Shown: positions 50,501 to 62,600, numbered from the stretch's first letter. The stretch: DNA of 64,000 bases from Caprella mutica (GCA_947561585.1 CANNZV010001437.1:62001-126000), one strand, 5' to 3'. The notes: a model not told the origin generated them from the sequence alone. Translations and numbers: made by a program.

Positions 50501-50542
50501 ATTACTATGAGTGTCAAAGCACTAGTGTACTTACTCAGCCAT
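44540..50542 (-). CDS. Ionotropic glutamate receptor/IR-type channel, gene B
   Basis: Twelve coding exons on the minus strand: 50535-50542, 50293-50350, 49260-49354, 49094-49184, 48701-48859, 46905-46990, 46569-46636, 45909-46123, 45665-45820, 45280-45386, 44741-44895 and 44540-44613. This gives 1272 bases, 423 codons plus stop, and every exon but the last has the same length and phase as gene A. The start exon spans 50535-50575. The 53-residue exon with SITPDRFESMDF is identical in protein to that of A. Changes cluster in M1 (TTSRLSENR for TIGRMSEKR) and in S2. M3 again has TYKCNL. As in A, there is no signal peptide or amino-terminal domain. The C-terminus is QLLQKKSD, three residues longer than A. 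The piggyBac element lies in the 5' intron. The product should be a membrane ligand-gated channel, but the ligand cannot be read from the sequence. Confidence 0.93.
47193..47655. mobile_element. Probable mariner-type MITE in gene B intron
   Basis: AGGATGATACAAAAGTTCGG at about 47195 pairs imperfectly with the complement of CTTAGAACTTTTTTGTCACCCT ending near 47652. The interior shows no convincing transposase. It is absent from gene A's intron. Confidence 0.45.
47675..48501. mobile_element. MITE with GGGGAGCGTAYCG ends
   Basis: TTGAGGGGAGCGTATCG at the left and CGGTACGCTCCCCTTAA at the right form inverted ends, with TTGA/TTAA outermost, which suggests a TTAA target site with one change. The 0.83-kb interior is T-rich and non-coding. 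It lies in the same intron of gene B in which gene A carries other, unrelated insertions. Confidence 0.65.
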
Positions 50543-51264
50543 TTTTAACTTTAATTAGTGAAAGTTTTGCCAATTCTGTAAAATAATTGCTGACCTATCT
50601 ATTTCAAAATATGGATGTATAAAATTTCGCTTCACTTGCAGATTTGAATAACCCAAGTTTTAAGTTTTCTGAAATTTTTCTTCTTCAATGGGAGATTAAT
50701 GGGAACGATTTCACATTTTCAATTATATTAGAAAAATACATACTACATTTCCTATTTATTTTTTGTTTCTTTTTCTTATATGATCGAAAATGTGTAGCTT
50801 TCAGATAATTCGAGACTTACTCTATATATGTACTTAATACTCTCTCATAAAATCTTGGAGAATTTGAAAAAATCAGGGCTGGTGCATTTTAAATTACATT
50901 AAACGAGATAAGATACAGTAAAGGGCTGCCGATAGCCATTGTTATTTTCAATTAATTATAAATTAAAGCAAATTATACTATACGATGGGAAAGTTTTGAT
51001 GGGCCTTAGAAGATTAAGAGGGAATCGCTCTTAATCCAAGATTAGATAAATTCTTTCTTAATCCTATTTAATGAGTTTGACGCTCAAAAGGTAAGGGAAG
51101 GTTTTGCTATATATATTAGATTTTTTTTTTAATTCTACTGTACTGTATTTTTTACAAGTTGTTAGTATATATTCTTAACAAATGTTTACCAAATTTCAAG
51201 TAAAATATTGAAGATATGAGGAGAAATAAATAAGGTATATAAGACATTGGCAACTATGAGGGCA

Positions 51265-51485
51265 GAGCTGTGATTGGGTGAATGTGACACAATCACAGCT
51301 CACGCTTGTGTGCGTACTCCTTGAAAATGTGGATTGTAGTCTGTTTGAACTTTAGAAATATATTTGGTATTTATGTAGGAACAAAATGAAGAAAGGTCGG
51401 TAAATTTATAGAAATGACATGAAAGATATAAAGTAATTTAAAAAGGATGTGCGTAGAAAACACACGTCAAACTCATTACGGTTAA
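51265..51485. repeat. Hairpin and dispersed repeat at the left border of piggyBac
   Basis: GAGCTGTGATTGGGTG...CACAATCACAGCTC (51266-51302) is a palindrome. The string AGCTGTGATTGGGT is partly shared with sequences at 36200 and 37300. From 51355 to 51485 the sequence is the reverse complement of 35955-36075 (for example GTCAAACTCATTACGGTTAA here, GGTTAACCCCAATGAGTTTG there), so this repeat was the target into which piggyBac inserted. Confidence 0.6.
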
Positions 51486-54424
51486 CCCTTTCTCTCATGA
51501 ATTATGAAAACGGCAATGAAAAAATTATTCAGTTAAACTTTTAGTGTCATTTGGGTGATATTAACATCATAAAATATAATTTTCAATTTTTTTTCATTAT
51601 TATAATGAAAAATGAAGTGTACTCAACGAAGGACATCATGAAACTAAGGACAATGAAGCACACTTTTTCTTGAATATTGAATATATTGAATGAACATCCA
51701 AGGTATCACAATAAAGATAATAGCTAATATACTGTGACTAGTTCTGACCAGTAGAAATAAAAATATAACAAAAAAACCGATATAATCTCTATTTTTCATT
51801 GAACTAACATAGAAAATAAAGGATAACTCAGAAAGATAAAGTTCACAGCCCATGTAATAGAATAAGGTAGCTCCTCCGTCCATTAGAATCAGTATATAAG
51901 CTCCAATGGGAGTTATTTTGAAAAAAAAACGAAATAATGAAACTCAATTGCAACACATGAAAATTATGACTTATGGAAAATCAAGAAACAGTTACGATCT
52001 TTGAGCAAACAAAGAAAGATGTCACATTTCATGCATTTGATTCGGGTTTTTCCTTCAGTGCAGTGACGACAACGGTGTTGTTTCTCATCAAAAACTGCAA
52101 AATGATCAATGCAATCGTATCGAGAGGCTCCTGTTGGCACGGCGACAGATGCTGTTGTTTTGCTACGCTTTGGAGGATTCAATTCTGACAATGATGGACG
52201 GCCAATGCGACGTGAAGTTATCTTGTTTTCATAAATCAAATCGTACGCAATTTGGCATTGGAAATCCAGCAAGGGCATAGTTTTTGCATTGGGTTCAAGC
52301 AAAGACATGTCTCTTCTATAGAGTAACCATCCATTAGTGACTGCAAGCTTGATGAGATAGTGGAAAATAGGCATATACCATTTTTTACTTCGCAGTTTTA
52401 TGCGGTACAGAGACAAGAGCATGTCACACAGATCCACGCCTCCCATGAATTTATTGTACTCTCTTACGATCTTAGGACATTCTATTTCTATGTACCGTTC
52501 TTCTTTCGCAGCCCACCTTGTGACAGTACCACTATTCGAATGGTCAATGTAAGATGATGCCAATTGCACGCAGCTGTTATCGAACCATTTGATTACAGTT
52601 ACATTGGATGATGCATCAACTCGCCAATCTAGTGAACCCCTACCTTGCTTCTTCAAATCTTTCTCGCTAAGCAGTAGCTTCTGAGCTCCTGACATTCTGT
52701 TTTGCCTGATTGTGCCAACAGCCAAAATACCTCTCAGTTTCAATTCTCTAAGGAGAGGTAGTGATGTAAAGTAGTTATCAAAGAATACTTTATAGTTACA
52801 GCCTTCTGGAAGATTTCGACAAAGTCTAATCACGAGATCTCCAGTAACACCAAGATGAGAGGCCTGATTTTGGGATTTCCCAGTGTAAATTTCAAAATCA
52901 TACACAATTCCATTCGATCCACACCTCGTGAATACTTTGTATCCCCATTTATTTGGTTTTTTGGGGTTATACTGCTTGAGGGATGACCTACTTTTAGTTG
53001 GTATGATTTGCTCGTCCACTGAATGATACTCCTCATCATCTAAGTTGTTACACTTTGAAAGAACTGAAGAAATGATAGGGCGAACTTTGAATAGTTTGTC
53101 GTAATTGGGAGAATCTCTGCTTGGGATATCTTCAGAGTTATTGAAATGTAGGAAGCGTCTCAATTCTTCAAAACGATTCACTCCACCTTTCAATGCCTTA
53201 GTAATATGAAGAAGAGGTGCGTGCTTACCCCAATACATTCGATATTGAGGATTTGGGTATATTCCCATGTAGAGTAGCACTCCAATGAACTCTTCAATTT
53301 CTTTCTGATCTGTTTGAATGTGTGGATTTTTCAAATTCTTCTGCAACTTTTGCTGAGTACAATAGAGGTTAGTTTGATCAGCTATATGTTCCACAAGTGA
53401 TGTATCAAAGAATCGTTTGAAGTATTCAATGGGCAAAGAGATTCGTTCTGGTGGGATTAGACTTTTACCAGTGAATTTGGACGGCACCACAGCAGCATCT
53501 CTTTTCCTCCATCTAGTTTCATTTGCTGAAGTTGACTCCTGGTTTGATTCTCTTTGAGGGATATGAGATTCAGCATTATTGTTCATTTCATCTTCTACAA
53601 CATAAGTAGGATCTCTTACTTCATCATCATCAAGATCTTCAAATTCATTCTGTGTTCTTCTGTTTGTGAATCTTGATCTTGTGCTCATGAATACCTGAAA
53701 AATAGAATTGGATAATTTCTGTAATATGTAAGTATAACGATCATTTTATTGATGTTCTTTTACTAAAGTACGAATAAATTTTGATGCTCACAGAATCATT
53801 TTGCAAACTTGTTATTTCATCTGGCTCAAGAGTAGTATCTTCTTCACCGGATTCTCCATTTTCTGGTAGAGCAGCAATATTCAATGATTCTTCAATGTTC
53901 AGAACCCCCTCTGCATCATGTATTCTCACTTTCCTGGTAGTTTGCCCGTAAAAGGTAGAGGCGTCCATGATAAACACCTGTAAGTCACACGAATATCATA
54001 TACTCTTCTTCACCCTCTACCGTAACCCTGCTTTCATAATGTGCTTGTGTGAGTACACCTCGAAAAACGTTTCTAGTTACATATATAGTGAATAAATTTA
54101 TATTTTGGCATCATATTATAACAATTTAATGAATGTCTGAAGCTCCTAAACAGTGATAATTACTAGTTTAATACATATTTTGAAATTACAATGGGTAAAA
54201 CAAAGGCATGTGAGATATTATGATCAACAAAAAAATCACAGTATTTGATACATACCTGCAGGAGCACTAATCATGCACACCCTCCCTCAATCACTTCAGG
54301 GGAGCAACTGAGTCCGTTACTTTAAGTTTGAGTGGTCCGTTACTATTGATGACTCATAATTACTGAATAACAAGCTATAATTCGAAGTGTGATTGTACGA
54401 TGACGGTATGAGAGAAAGGGTTAA
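51482..54424. mobile_element. Full-length piggyBac element with TTAA target duplication
   Basis: The element proper is 51486-54420 (2935 bp). It begins CCCTTTCTCTCAT and ends ATGAGAGAAAGGG, perfect 13-bp terminal inverted repeats, and TTAA flanks both sides (51482-51485, 54421-54424). It encodes one uninterrupted transposase on the minus strand. Intact ends, target duplications and an open gene indicate a recent, possibly still active insertion. It sits in the 5' UTR intron of receptor gene B, in the same orientation as that gene. Confidence 0.93.
51964..53968 (-). CDS. piggyBac transposase (two exons)
   Basis: The main exon, 51964-53694, is open for 576 codons. Numbering from its Met at 53688, residues 86-480 form the DDE transposase_IS4-type core of piggyBac proteins. 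The catalytic aspartates appear as D225 (YHSVDEQ), D304 (VFFDNYF) and D419 (FMGGVDLCD). The tail has a Cys-rich, zinc-binding-like domain (CRHCTEGKTRIKCMKC, residues 540-555). An upstream exon, 53792-53968 (MDASTFYGQ...SLQNDS), ends at GTGAGC and joins in phase 0 to the acceptor at 53694, giving about 635 residues with an acidic N-terminus. Alternatively, translation starts at 53688. The enzyme would cut and paste the element at TTAA sites in the nucleus. No frameshift or stop is seen. Confidence 0.92.
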
Positions 54425-54912
54425 AAATCGGGTTAGAATATAAATATAAATTCGATGTATTGATTGGAATAAAGATTCTATATCAATTTCCTTAATATGC
54501 TTGATAAATTATAAAATTATAATAGTTTTCCTTTTAGATATAGTAATTTTATAACTATTTTACTGATACTGCAAAAAAGCGGATGTAAAATGTTTGTAAT
54601 TAAAAACCAAATAGGACATAGAAAAAAATAAAATTAATGAAATCTACCAAGCTGTATTTTCACATTTTCAATCATTCAATTTCTACTAAAAATTATGTAC
54701 TTCAACATTATAACTCGTCATTTTAATTGGTATCCATGATACCTACAAGTATCATGGATACCAATTAACACTATAAAGTCAAATTCAAATCATATTACAT
54801 ATTATTTCCACACATGATCCAAAATGTGAACACTCTGAAAACCCAGAACATTTTATTCAATCTCTTTATATAAGATAATTTTAAATTAATTTTAGTGTGC
54901 TCTTTAATTCAC

Positions 54913-54971
54913 CGTGACTGTTTGACATCTTACTATGTACTGAACGAAGTTTCGTCTTGGATACTTAAATA
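54913..54971 (-). promoter_or_regulatory. Possible core promoter and first untranslated exon of gene B
   Basis: On the minus strand TATTTAAG (54971-54964) lies 30 bases before the A of TCAGTA (54941), the spacing of a TATA box and initiator. A candidate donor (CACG/gtgaat) ends a 29-base exon at 54913. The block from the initiator outwards matches 34884-34945 upstream of gene A, across otherwise diverged intron and flank. Confidence 0.45.
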
Positions 54972-55205
54972 GCACTGAAAAGAATAAATAATCAATGAGA
55001 TTCATGGTCCTCTAATGTAATCACATGATTAAATATATTCGCAAAATATTAGGATGCATATCAAGGTATTCTTTTGACGGTATTTTCGTGAACATTATTC
55101 AATCATTTTTCACTCAAAATTTCATCGAAAGGTTGACGTGACATAAATGTTGACGTATTGTATTGGAACAAAGTAATATTTGATTGAATATACAGTACAG
55201 CTTCT

Positions 55206-56412
55206 TTAAAGGTCCCCTCCACTCTATTTTTTTTATTTCTCTATGCATTAGAACTAATGTTATTGATAAAAAATCTGCAAACCATTTCAAATTTGGTTTC
55301 TATAGTTATATTATAATATGTAGTTTAATATTTTTTTCCATTCTTTCTACTACACCTCTGAATTTCAAGCAAAGAAAAAGCCCTCCTGTTCGATAGGCTA
55401 ACACGATCCGACAAAATCAAAACAATAACAAAGCTGATTGATAGATATCAATAGATATCATTGCTACCGGTACCGTATTGTCACTCAAGATGTTTTTTGT
55501 GGTAATCGAGTTACTTTGTAACAAACTAAAAATGCTTGACAAAGACACCTGCCTACTTAATGAATGTTTTTTGATTAATTTGATTGAATTTCTATGTCAG
55601 CGTGATACCACAGCACTCCTAGTAGGTATTCGTACATTAACTTAAAATGTACTATAATTTGGAGAATTGAGTCAATTGAGCTTTGGTCTAATATTATATT
55701 TTGTATCTATATAACTTTATTTTTGACCGATGTTCAATTTCCCATCATTCAGCATGCATTAGGGCTTAGGCTAATTCTTTTGACCTATTTTTTAACAACA
55801 TATCATGCAGACACTGAGACACAGATGTAAAGTAAGGTATGGACCAATTAAAGCTGACTCAAACTATGGTGCAAACCCTGCCTTATTCAGATTTACTGTT
55901 ACCTAACTTTAATATTATAGGTACATAGGCTCTAGCATAGCTAGGCCGGTCTTAGCGTATCCATAATCCGCCTTATCCGCGTAAGTTACGGTAGGTATTC
56001 TAAGATTCTCTTTAATATTTATCGTAATAGTGTAGTTCTAAAACAATGGAGAATCTATTCAATTACCTAATTATTAAGTATTTCTTACAAATCGTTTTCT
56101 TATATCATAACATTTTCAGATATTGAGAACTGTTAATTTTTATACACTTTCTATTTGAAAGCAGATCTGTGATTTGAAATTTTGAATAGGTATGCGCTAT
56201 GTATATACGAACAAACATCCTACTCAAGTATGGGGGGCTTTTTCTTCTAATGAAATTATGAATCTCAGAATGAGAAAAAACGAAATGCAAATTGTGAACA
56301 GAATACTCGATCGATTTAAATTCTGTTTACTGTGATATGTTTTATAACCTTAGCTCTACAAATTTAAAGCAATACCAGAATTTTTTTAATTTAGAGTGGA
56401 GTGGACCTTTAA
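55206..56412. mobile_element. 1.2-kb TTAA-flanked MITE with AGGTCC ends
   Basis: The element 55210-56408 begins AGGTCCCCTCCACTCTA and ends TAGAGTGGAGTGGACCT, with TTAA on both sides (55206-55209, 56409-56412). The paralogous sequence upstream of gene A at about 35170-35215 runs through the site uninterrupted (CTCCTGTATAACGAAGTCAT against CTTCTT[insert]TAAAATAAAGTCAT here), so the insertion is younger than the duplication. No transposase is visible. Confidence 0.8.
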
Positions 56413-56689
56413 AATAAAGTCATATATAATGAACCATCCTGATTGGTAGAGTCTTACGTAATGATGTACCCTTTATAATGAAAATATTTTGAGCAGTCTG
56501 CCATAAAATGGTCCCCTGTTTTAAAACCATCTATACATAGTGAACTAGTTGTAATTCATTAAAGAGTAGCTTCAGTAATGCAACTCTTCTATAATGAAGT
56601 CCTGTATTTTGAATCATCCCGAATTTTAGAGTTCTGAGAAAGAGGATCGGAGAAATTATTGAAAATATTAATCTAAACTTTAAACCAAC

Positions 56690-56850
56690 TGATCTAAAGC
56701 AATTTATCGAATGGGAAATTGATTGAATAGAAAGTTGATCAAATGGAAAATTAATCGAAAAAAAATTGATCGAATGGAAAATTGAGCGAATGGAAAATTA
56801 AGCGAAAGAGAATGATCGAATGGAAAATTGGTAGAACGAACATGCTATAT
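56690..56850. repeat. 16-bp minisatellite TCGAATGGAAAATTGA
   Basis: Eight or nine loose units (for example ATCGAATGGAAAATTGAGCG, AATGGAAAATTAAGCG) in one orientation only. No inverted partner was found within the window. Its layout is like the arms of the fold-back elements. Confidence 0.7.
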
Positions 56851-58800
56851 AGCAATTGTGTTAGTTAGTATACTACTAAATGGTAAATGTAAAAATCTAG
56901 GGTAGCTATCCCAATGGGGTTGACGTCCTAAGGTAAAACATGGTACAAATAATGGAATCTGCAGCCGGCAAGTGATATATAAATTTCTTCGTATCGATTT
57001 ACTTAGAGAAAATCTATTTAAAAGCCGCGAAACATTGATAATTAAGATTATACAATTACACTATTTCATATATTTGATTATAATCTGTAACTAATTTAAT
57101 TTTCTCAGATTATCATTTCCCAGAAGAAATGTATCAGATAGGAAACCAACTGCTACTAAAAGCAATGAGTTCAACATCAAGATTTTGATAGTGATGATCC
57201 AAAAACATTTTCCTTGAACCTGATCAGTGATCATCTTAAAACAAATAATGGTGATTATGATTATATAAATATATTATCGCATAGTAAATTTACATCAACA
57301 TCTTTTAATTAATATGCATCATTCAAATTTGTTTAATTAATAACTTTTTAATTATCAGAACAAAAACAAACCCCAGACTGAAAGAATTGACTTCACTAGC
57401 AGATGATCAAGAAGGGGATAGTTGTTGGAAATAAAATCAGACCTATTCACTAACAATTACATTTTTACCCACATTTTCACTACCAAAAGATTCGTCATTA
57501 TATGTATCTGGAAACATTTTTACAATACTTAATGATATGGGATACAGGGAAATTTACCACAGGAAAACTCATATATGAACATTTCTTTAAAATAGGCCAT
57601 TACACACATATTCTTAAATATAATATTCACAATTCAAATAGACATTATAGATCAGTGAATTATTAATTCTAAAACTGTTGGTAGTGGGTGGACTTTGAAA
57701 AACAGTCACTAAATGAATATTGACGAATACGAAGAAACGTGGGTTAAAGCGTTGCAGATAACATGTGCCAACCTAAAAGTAAACCAAGCATTTATTAATG
57801 ATCAAGCATTAATAACAAAGTAAATTGTTTCCACTATTCAATCAAAACTTTTTTCATCCATTCAGAGAAAATTATAAAAAAAATCAGAAATATTATACAA
57901 TTCCAGTTATAAAAGGAGAAACATTCATTATTGAACATTTCATTAAAATTGAAAAGGTTACCAACCTTAATATTATGTTTTATCAATTCCACTTCGTAAA
58001 TACGAAATTGATCCAGGTTTACCAATAATCAACAAAAAAATCAATAAGACCATTCTTATCATATTGCACAATTCACAGCACACTCTGTTTCAATCTTGTT
58101 ACAAATCGTGAAAACACTGAAAGACATCAGAAATCTAAATATACTTCATATCGAGAAAGCAAAATTCGTTGTTGTTTATATTTTATCGTGAGTTATTACT
58201 AAAAACTCTAGCATTGATGAAAAAATTATATAACCAACAACTTTGCTCTTTTTCTAATGCAACAGATGATTCTGATGAGGATTGTCTAGTGTCGTCAGGA
58301 ATTGACGCAACAGGCAATGTTAATAGACTCATTGATTACATAAAGTTGATTAGTATCTACAAATCTACTTGAAAATTTATTATAACTCTATGCACAGCAA
58401 GAATTAAATATTACATATTTACACAAGATAATAGAATTCAAACCAGATTCATGTTTCCGTAGCTATATTTAAAATATATAAATCATAGAAAACACTTCGA
58501 CGAATTCCTAGGAGAGTAGCATCAAGGAGTTGATGAACAGCACAGTATATGAACAACTTCTTTTCAATGCACACAAAAGTCAAGTTGATACAAAATTAAT
58601 CATCTCATTAAAAATGTTTTAAAAACACGTACATAATCCATTACATAGTAAGGCAAGTAAAATTGCAATTCCTATTTCTGAAGAAAGTGATGTATGCAAA
58701 TTATTTTGGAATAAATTCAAAATGTATACCTACTCCAATGTTCATTTGATGGTATATTCTCAGGCATAGCAAGTTTTGAGTGTATGATTATTTTGGTACA
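56851..58800. other. Intergenic; 3' flank of gene C
   Basis: 57480-58230 is homologous to 41580-42070 downstream of gene B. The sequence is AT-rich. Short frames on both strands are not splice-bounded and show no domain. Confidence 0.45.
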
Positions 58801-60727
58801 CGGAAAACTGCAGGGCGGAAAACTGCCGAAACGGAAAATTGCCATGCGGAAGACTGCCAGACAGAAAACTGCCAGTCACTTACTGAAAATTTGTGTATAC
58901 ATTGATTTTTCTGAAATATTATTTAGTTATGTATATGAAGTCAGTGACTTTGCATCCATTGGTATTGCCACCAACCGTGGTAGATGACTTTGTTCGTGAA
59001 ACAACTTTATTTTCTGGTAACTTCTTCGACCTCGTTGTAAGGAGGTCGATTTGTAAGCAATGTAGCCTTTGATTTCGAAAACGTTTAACCCCGTGAACTG
59101 ATTTGTGATTACTAAATAATTAGATATTCTCACAATTATAAAATTTTATATTATACAACAAATTATACATATATATACAACAATATATATTATACAGAGT
59201 GACACAAAAAAAGAGTTATGAAACTAAACGCTTATAACTCAGAAAGTAGAACACTAAGAAAGATGAAATATTAACCACAAGATAAGGTATATTTTCAAGA
59301 TTTATTTAGTCCATAACAAATGTTCAAAATGGCCTCCCTGATGCTCAATACACAAATTCATACATTTCTCAAAATTCGCTTTTACCGCACCTAGGATATC
59401 TTGATTAATTGATGAACTAATTTTTTAGAAAGTATCCTTCAGGTTTTCACTGGCTTTGCTCTGAAAACTTTTTCCTTTACATACCCCTAAAGAAAAAAAA
59501 TCAGGGAAGTCAGGCCGGGAGACCTCACTGGCCAAGGGAAATCCATACGATGGGAGATGTTGCGGGTACCATAAAGACTTGTTGGCCAATTTCATTCTTG
59601 CAATTTGGTCTTGAGTTGTTGCTCCGTCTTGTTGAAACCAACGGTCATGGTCAATGTCACCAGTTTAAATAATTTTTATCATTTGAATTTATATATCAGA
59701 TGTTACTGTGCATGCATTTTCGTCAGAATCTTGAAAAAAATGTGGGCCAAATTCTCGGCTAGAACTTAGGCCGCACCAGACGAGTACCTATAGGCGAGTG
59801 TAGAGGTTTCTCGAAAATTCCGTCCGGCTTTGTTGGATTCCACATGCAGAAATTTTGAGCATTTGTTATAAACATAATAAATCTTGAAGATATACTCTAT
59901 CTTGCGTTTTTTTTTCATCTTTCTAAGTGTACTATTTTTTGAGTTATAAGCGTTTGCTTTCATCCCTCTTTTTTTGTGTCACTCTGTACAACAAATTAAG
60001 TGAATGCTGAATCAACTTATTATTTATGTTCAATATTTATTACATATACATTTTTATTCTTCATGTAATTAATACTTTCATTGTTTAAAAATCTCATTTA
60101 TATGCAAAAAATATTATTAATTAATATCCAGTCCAATTCGATCGATTGAAATTGTCAGGAAATTAGGTAGGTAATAGCAGTTTAATAATCATAGATGTTG
60201 GGCTGAAAATTCTAAATATTTCACAAGGCTCGATCGAAATTGTTTTATAATTAGTACAAGCATGAAGGCTTGTTCAATTTTCAAATTATGAATAAAATAA
60301 AGAGAAAGATAACTAGACACTAAAATTGTTATGAACTGATAATGTAAAGATGCGTGGTGTAAACTAAGAAATTGCAGTCTGTCCCTAATACAATTATTTC
60401 TTTGTTTCTTCTCTTAGTATTTTCTAAGAAAGGATTTAGTTCTTAATTTCAATGTTGTATTCGATTTTTGTTTCTGTATTATTTATGTGATGATGTATTT
60501 TATATATTTTTCTAATATATTGGTCCTACATTCAACTATTAATTTTGTTTTGTATACTTAATAAATATGAATGTCCCCTATACACCTTAACGAAGGGCGA
60601 ACGCCGTTTTTTATTAATTGAAATGTTATTAGTGACTTAAGTCATTAAATTGCTAGTAAGTGACAGGCAGTTTTAAGCCAGGCCATTTTCCACCTGGCAG
60701 TTTTTCGCTTCGGCAGTTTTCCGAACA
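58801..60727. mobile_element. Fold-back element with inverted GGAAAACTGCC arms, carrying a nested mariner
   Basis: The left array, 58801-58873, has five units (CGGAAAACTGCAGGG, CGGAAAATTGCCATG, CAGAAAACTGCCAGT). The right array, 60665-60727, has the complement (GGCAGTTTTTCGCTT, GGCAGTTTTCCG). Just inside, GCCAGTCACTTACT and AGTAAGTGACAGGC are inverted copies. The mariner at 59195-59986 lies inside. Confidence 0.75.
59193..59988 (-). mobile_element. Decayed mariner-type transposon with TA duplication
   Basis: Inverted ends CAGAGTGACACAAAAAAAGA and its complement are flanked by TA (59193-59194, 59987-59988). Similarity continues inward through AACGCTTATAACTCA. The minus strand carries WFQQDGATTQDQIARMKLA and, in another frame, PWPVRSPGLTSLIFF, remnants of the mariner motifs FQQDGA and WP.RSPDL.P.DF. 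Frameshifts, stops and the short length (792 bp) show it is dead. Confidence 0.85.
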
Positions 60728-62064
60728 CCGATTTTTTCCATAATGTACTGAAAAAAAGTGTTTTCTTTACAGATCCTCTGACTTTCTGTGTAACACGTCT
60801 CATCTAACTGAATATGAATACAATCTTAATCTGTATTTCATAAAAAAAATTTACAGAACATCTTTATAATGTAACATAGGAACAAATTTTGCTTCTGGAA
60901 ACTACATTGAATTTATCTGCTACAGGTGCATCATATATTATTCAGTGTCAGATTGTTATTGGAAGTTCAGCATCACGTACTGAATAATGGCATAGATAAT
61001 TTCGGCTTGTTTTTAATGCTTGATGACTAGTGTATGCAAAGTTAATTTACTTCACAAAAGCATTGCAATAATCAATTATATATTTTACAATATCATTTCT
61101 ATATACCAATTTAAAAGGAAAAAGAAAGCAAAGAATCAATGCCAAGTGATTGAACAATAATCACGTGAAAAAATCTGCGTTTAAGTAATAATGAATTAAT
61201 GTGCCCTTCATACAATGATAAATAGATTAGTATGCTAAATGACATTAATAATTATTATGTTAAAATACATTGTCAATAAATATTTTAAATGACATTAGTA
61301 ATGAGTACTTCAATAAGTGAAAACTTTATTATTTCTAGTGTTACGTCGTAGAATTCAGCCTTTCATAATACATAATATAGGTCGGCCATGAACCAAACTT
61401 ACTTTTAGAAATTCCCTATTATTTTATTTTGACCTATATTAACCTTTAACTTTTCAGAAAAATAGTTTTCACACTAAATTTAACTAATTGTGATCTCTAG
61501 AACGATTAAGGGTTAACACCCACTTTCCGAGTACTGTGTCTTAGTGTCATAGTACTAGAAATTAACTCATCAGTACTTAAATGTCTTCTGTCTCCTAGTA
61601 TCAATTTAATTAACTACTGGTGATATAATAGATCCAAAAATGGATATATAGTTGCATTTTTATAAATACCATATTTATAATTCTTACCAATTAATTAAGT
61701 GTATTTAAACTTAAAAACAAGTAATTACTATGAATAATCTATTGTTCATTAACTATATAATTATTTTTGATATTCTTCATATATATTTAAAGATTACATA
61801 AATGAATATAACAGTGTGCAATTAATAGATATAAGATAGGGTTAACTCTCTGTTTTGGAAGTGTAAGGAATATCGCTGAAGCCAAAAGTGATACGAAAAT
61901 AAAGGAGTCCAAGAACAAGAACTTGGCTCCAAGAACAAAGTCTGTGACAAGCTCATGGATGCAAAAATACTGCTGCGCGAATGCAGTCACATATAACGCC
62001 TCATGAGGCATAGAAGAGGGAAATGAAGATGTATAATAAATGAATCCTACGAACCTACCTAAAA
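60728..62064. other. Intergenic; 3' flank of gene C
   Basis: 60930-61170 matches 42440-42720 and part of 19130-19240. The AT-rich CTAAATGACATTA units at 61215-61305 recur at 19260-19580. No gene was recognised. Confidence 0.45.
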
Positions 62065-62120
62065 CAAAAATCTAAGACCTCGTGGTTGAAGAGCATAACC
62101 CTAGCGCTATCCTCTAAACT
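62065..62120 (-). other. Conserved 3'-flank element, copy 4 (gene C)
   Basis: Core CTAAGACCTCGTGGTTGAAG on the plus strand. The minus strand reads EDSARVMLFNHEVLDF and then soon a stop. It is about 600 bases past the stop of gene C, the same relative place as copies 1 and 3. Confidence 0.45.
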
Positions 62121-62489
62121 GCAATTAGCGTTTAAAAAGGAAAGACAATGCAAAATTTAAGTTATAACAGTTCGGATCGGAAGAGTAACTGAAAATTATA
62201 AATCTTAGTCCGAATTGATCATAATAAAAAATGGAATCTAGTTTGGATAACAGAAATTTAGGCGATATTTCATCAATGTAACTCATGTAAATGTAATTCA
62301 AGACATATATATGAGTTATGACTATAGTGTACATCAATGAAAAGTACATTTTCTACCGTACTTTTACTAATTTCATATTAAAATAAGTACTAATTGTATA
62401 CTCGTATATACTTTAAAATTGGTGTTCAATAAATTTGTAATATTTGAGAATAATAAGATATTAGAAAACTGTGATTAAAGAAATTAGCA

Positions 62490-62600
62490 TCATGAAGTGA
62501 TTCTTTTCTCTGATAGTACATCATCACAGAGACTCTTTTCTCTGATAGTACATCATCACACACTCATTTTTCCGATAGTACATCATCACAGAGACTATGT
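62490..62600. repeat. Three tandem copies of a ~37-bp unit
   Basis: TTCTCTGATAGTACATCATC followed by ACAGAGACTC-like sequence is repeated three times. A single copy of the same motif (CTTTGATAGTACAT) ends the dispersed repeat at 9270-9420, so a fragment of that element was amplified here. Confidence 0.8.

Noticed and set aside
55184..55396. 70-codon frame with hydrophobic segment as a gene
   Set aside because: It starts outside and runs into the TTAA-flanked MITE and has no family resemblance.
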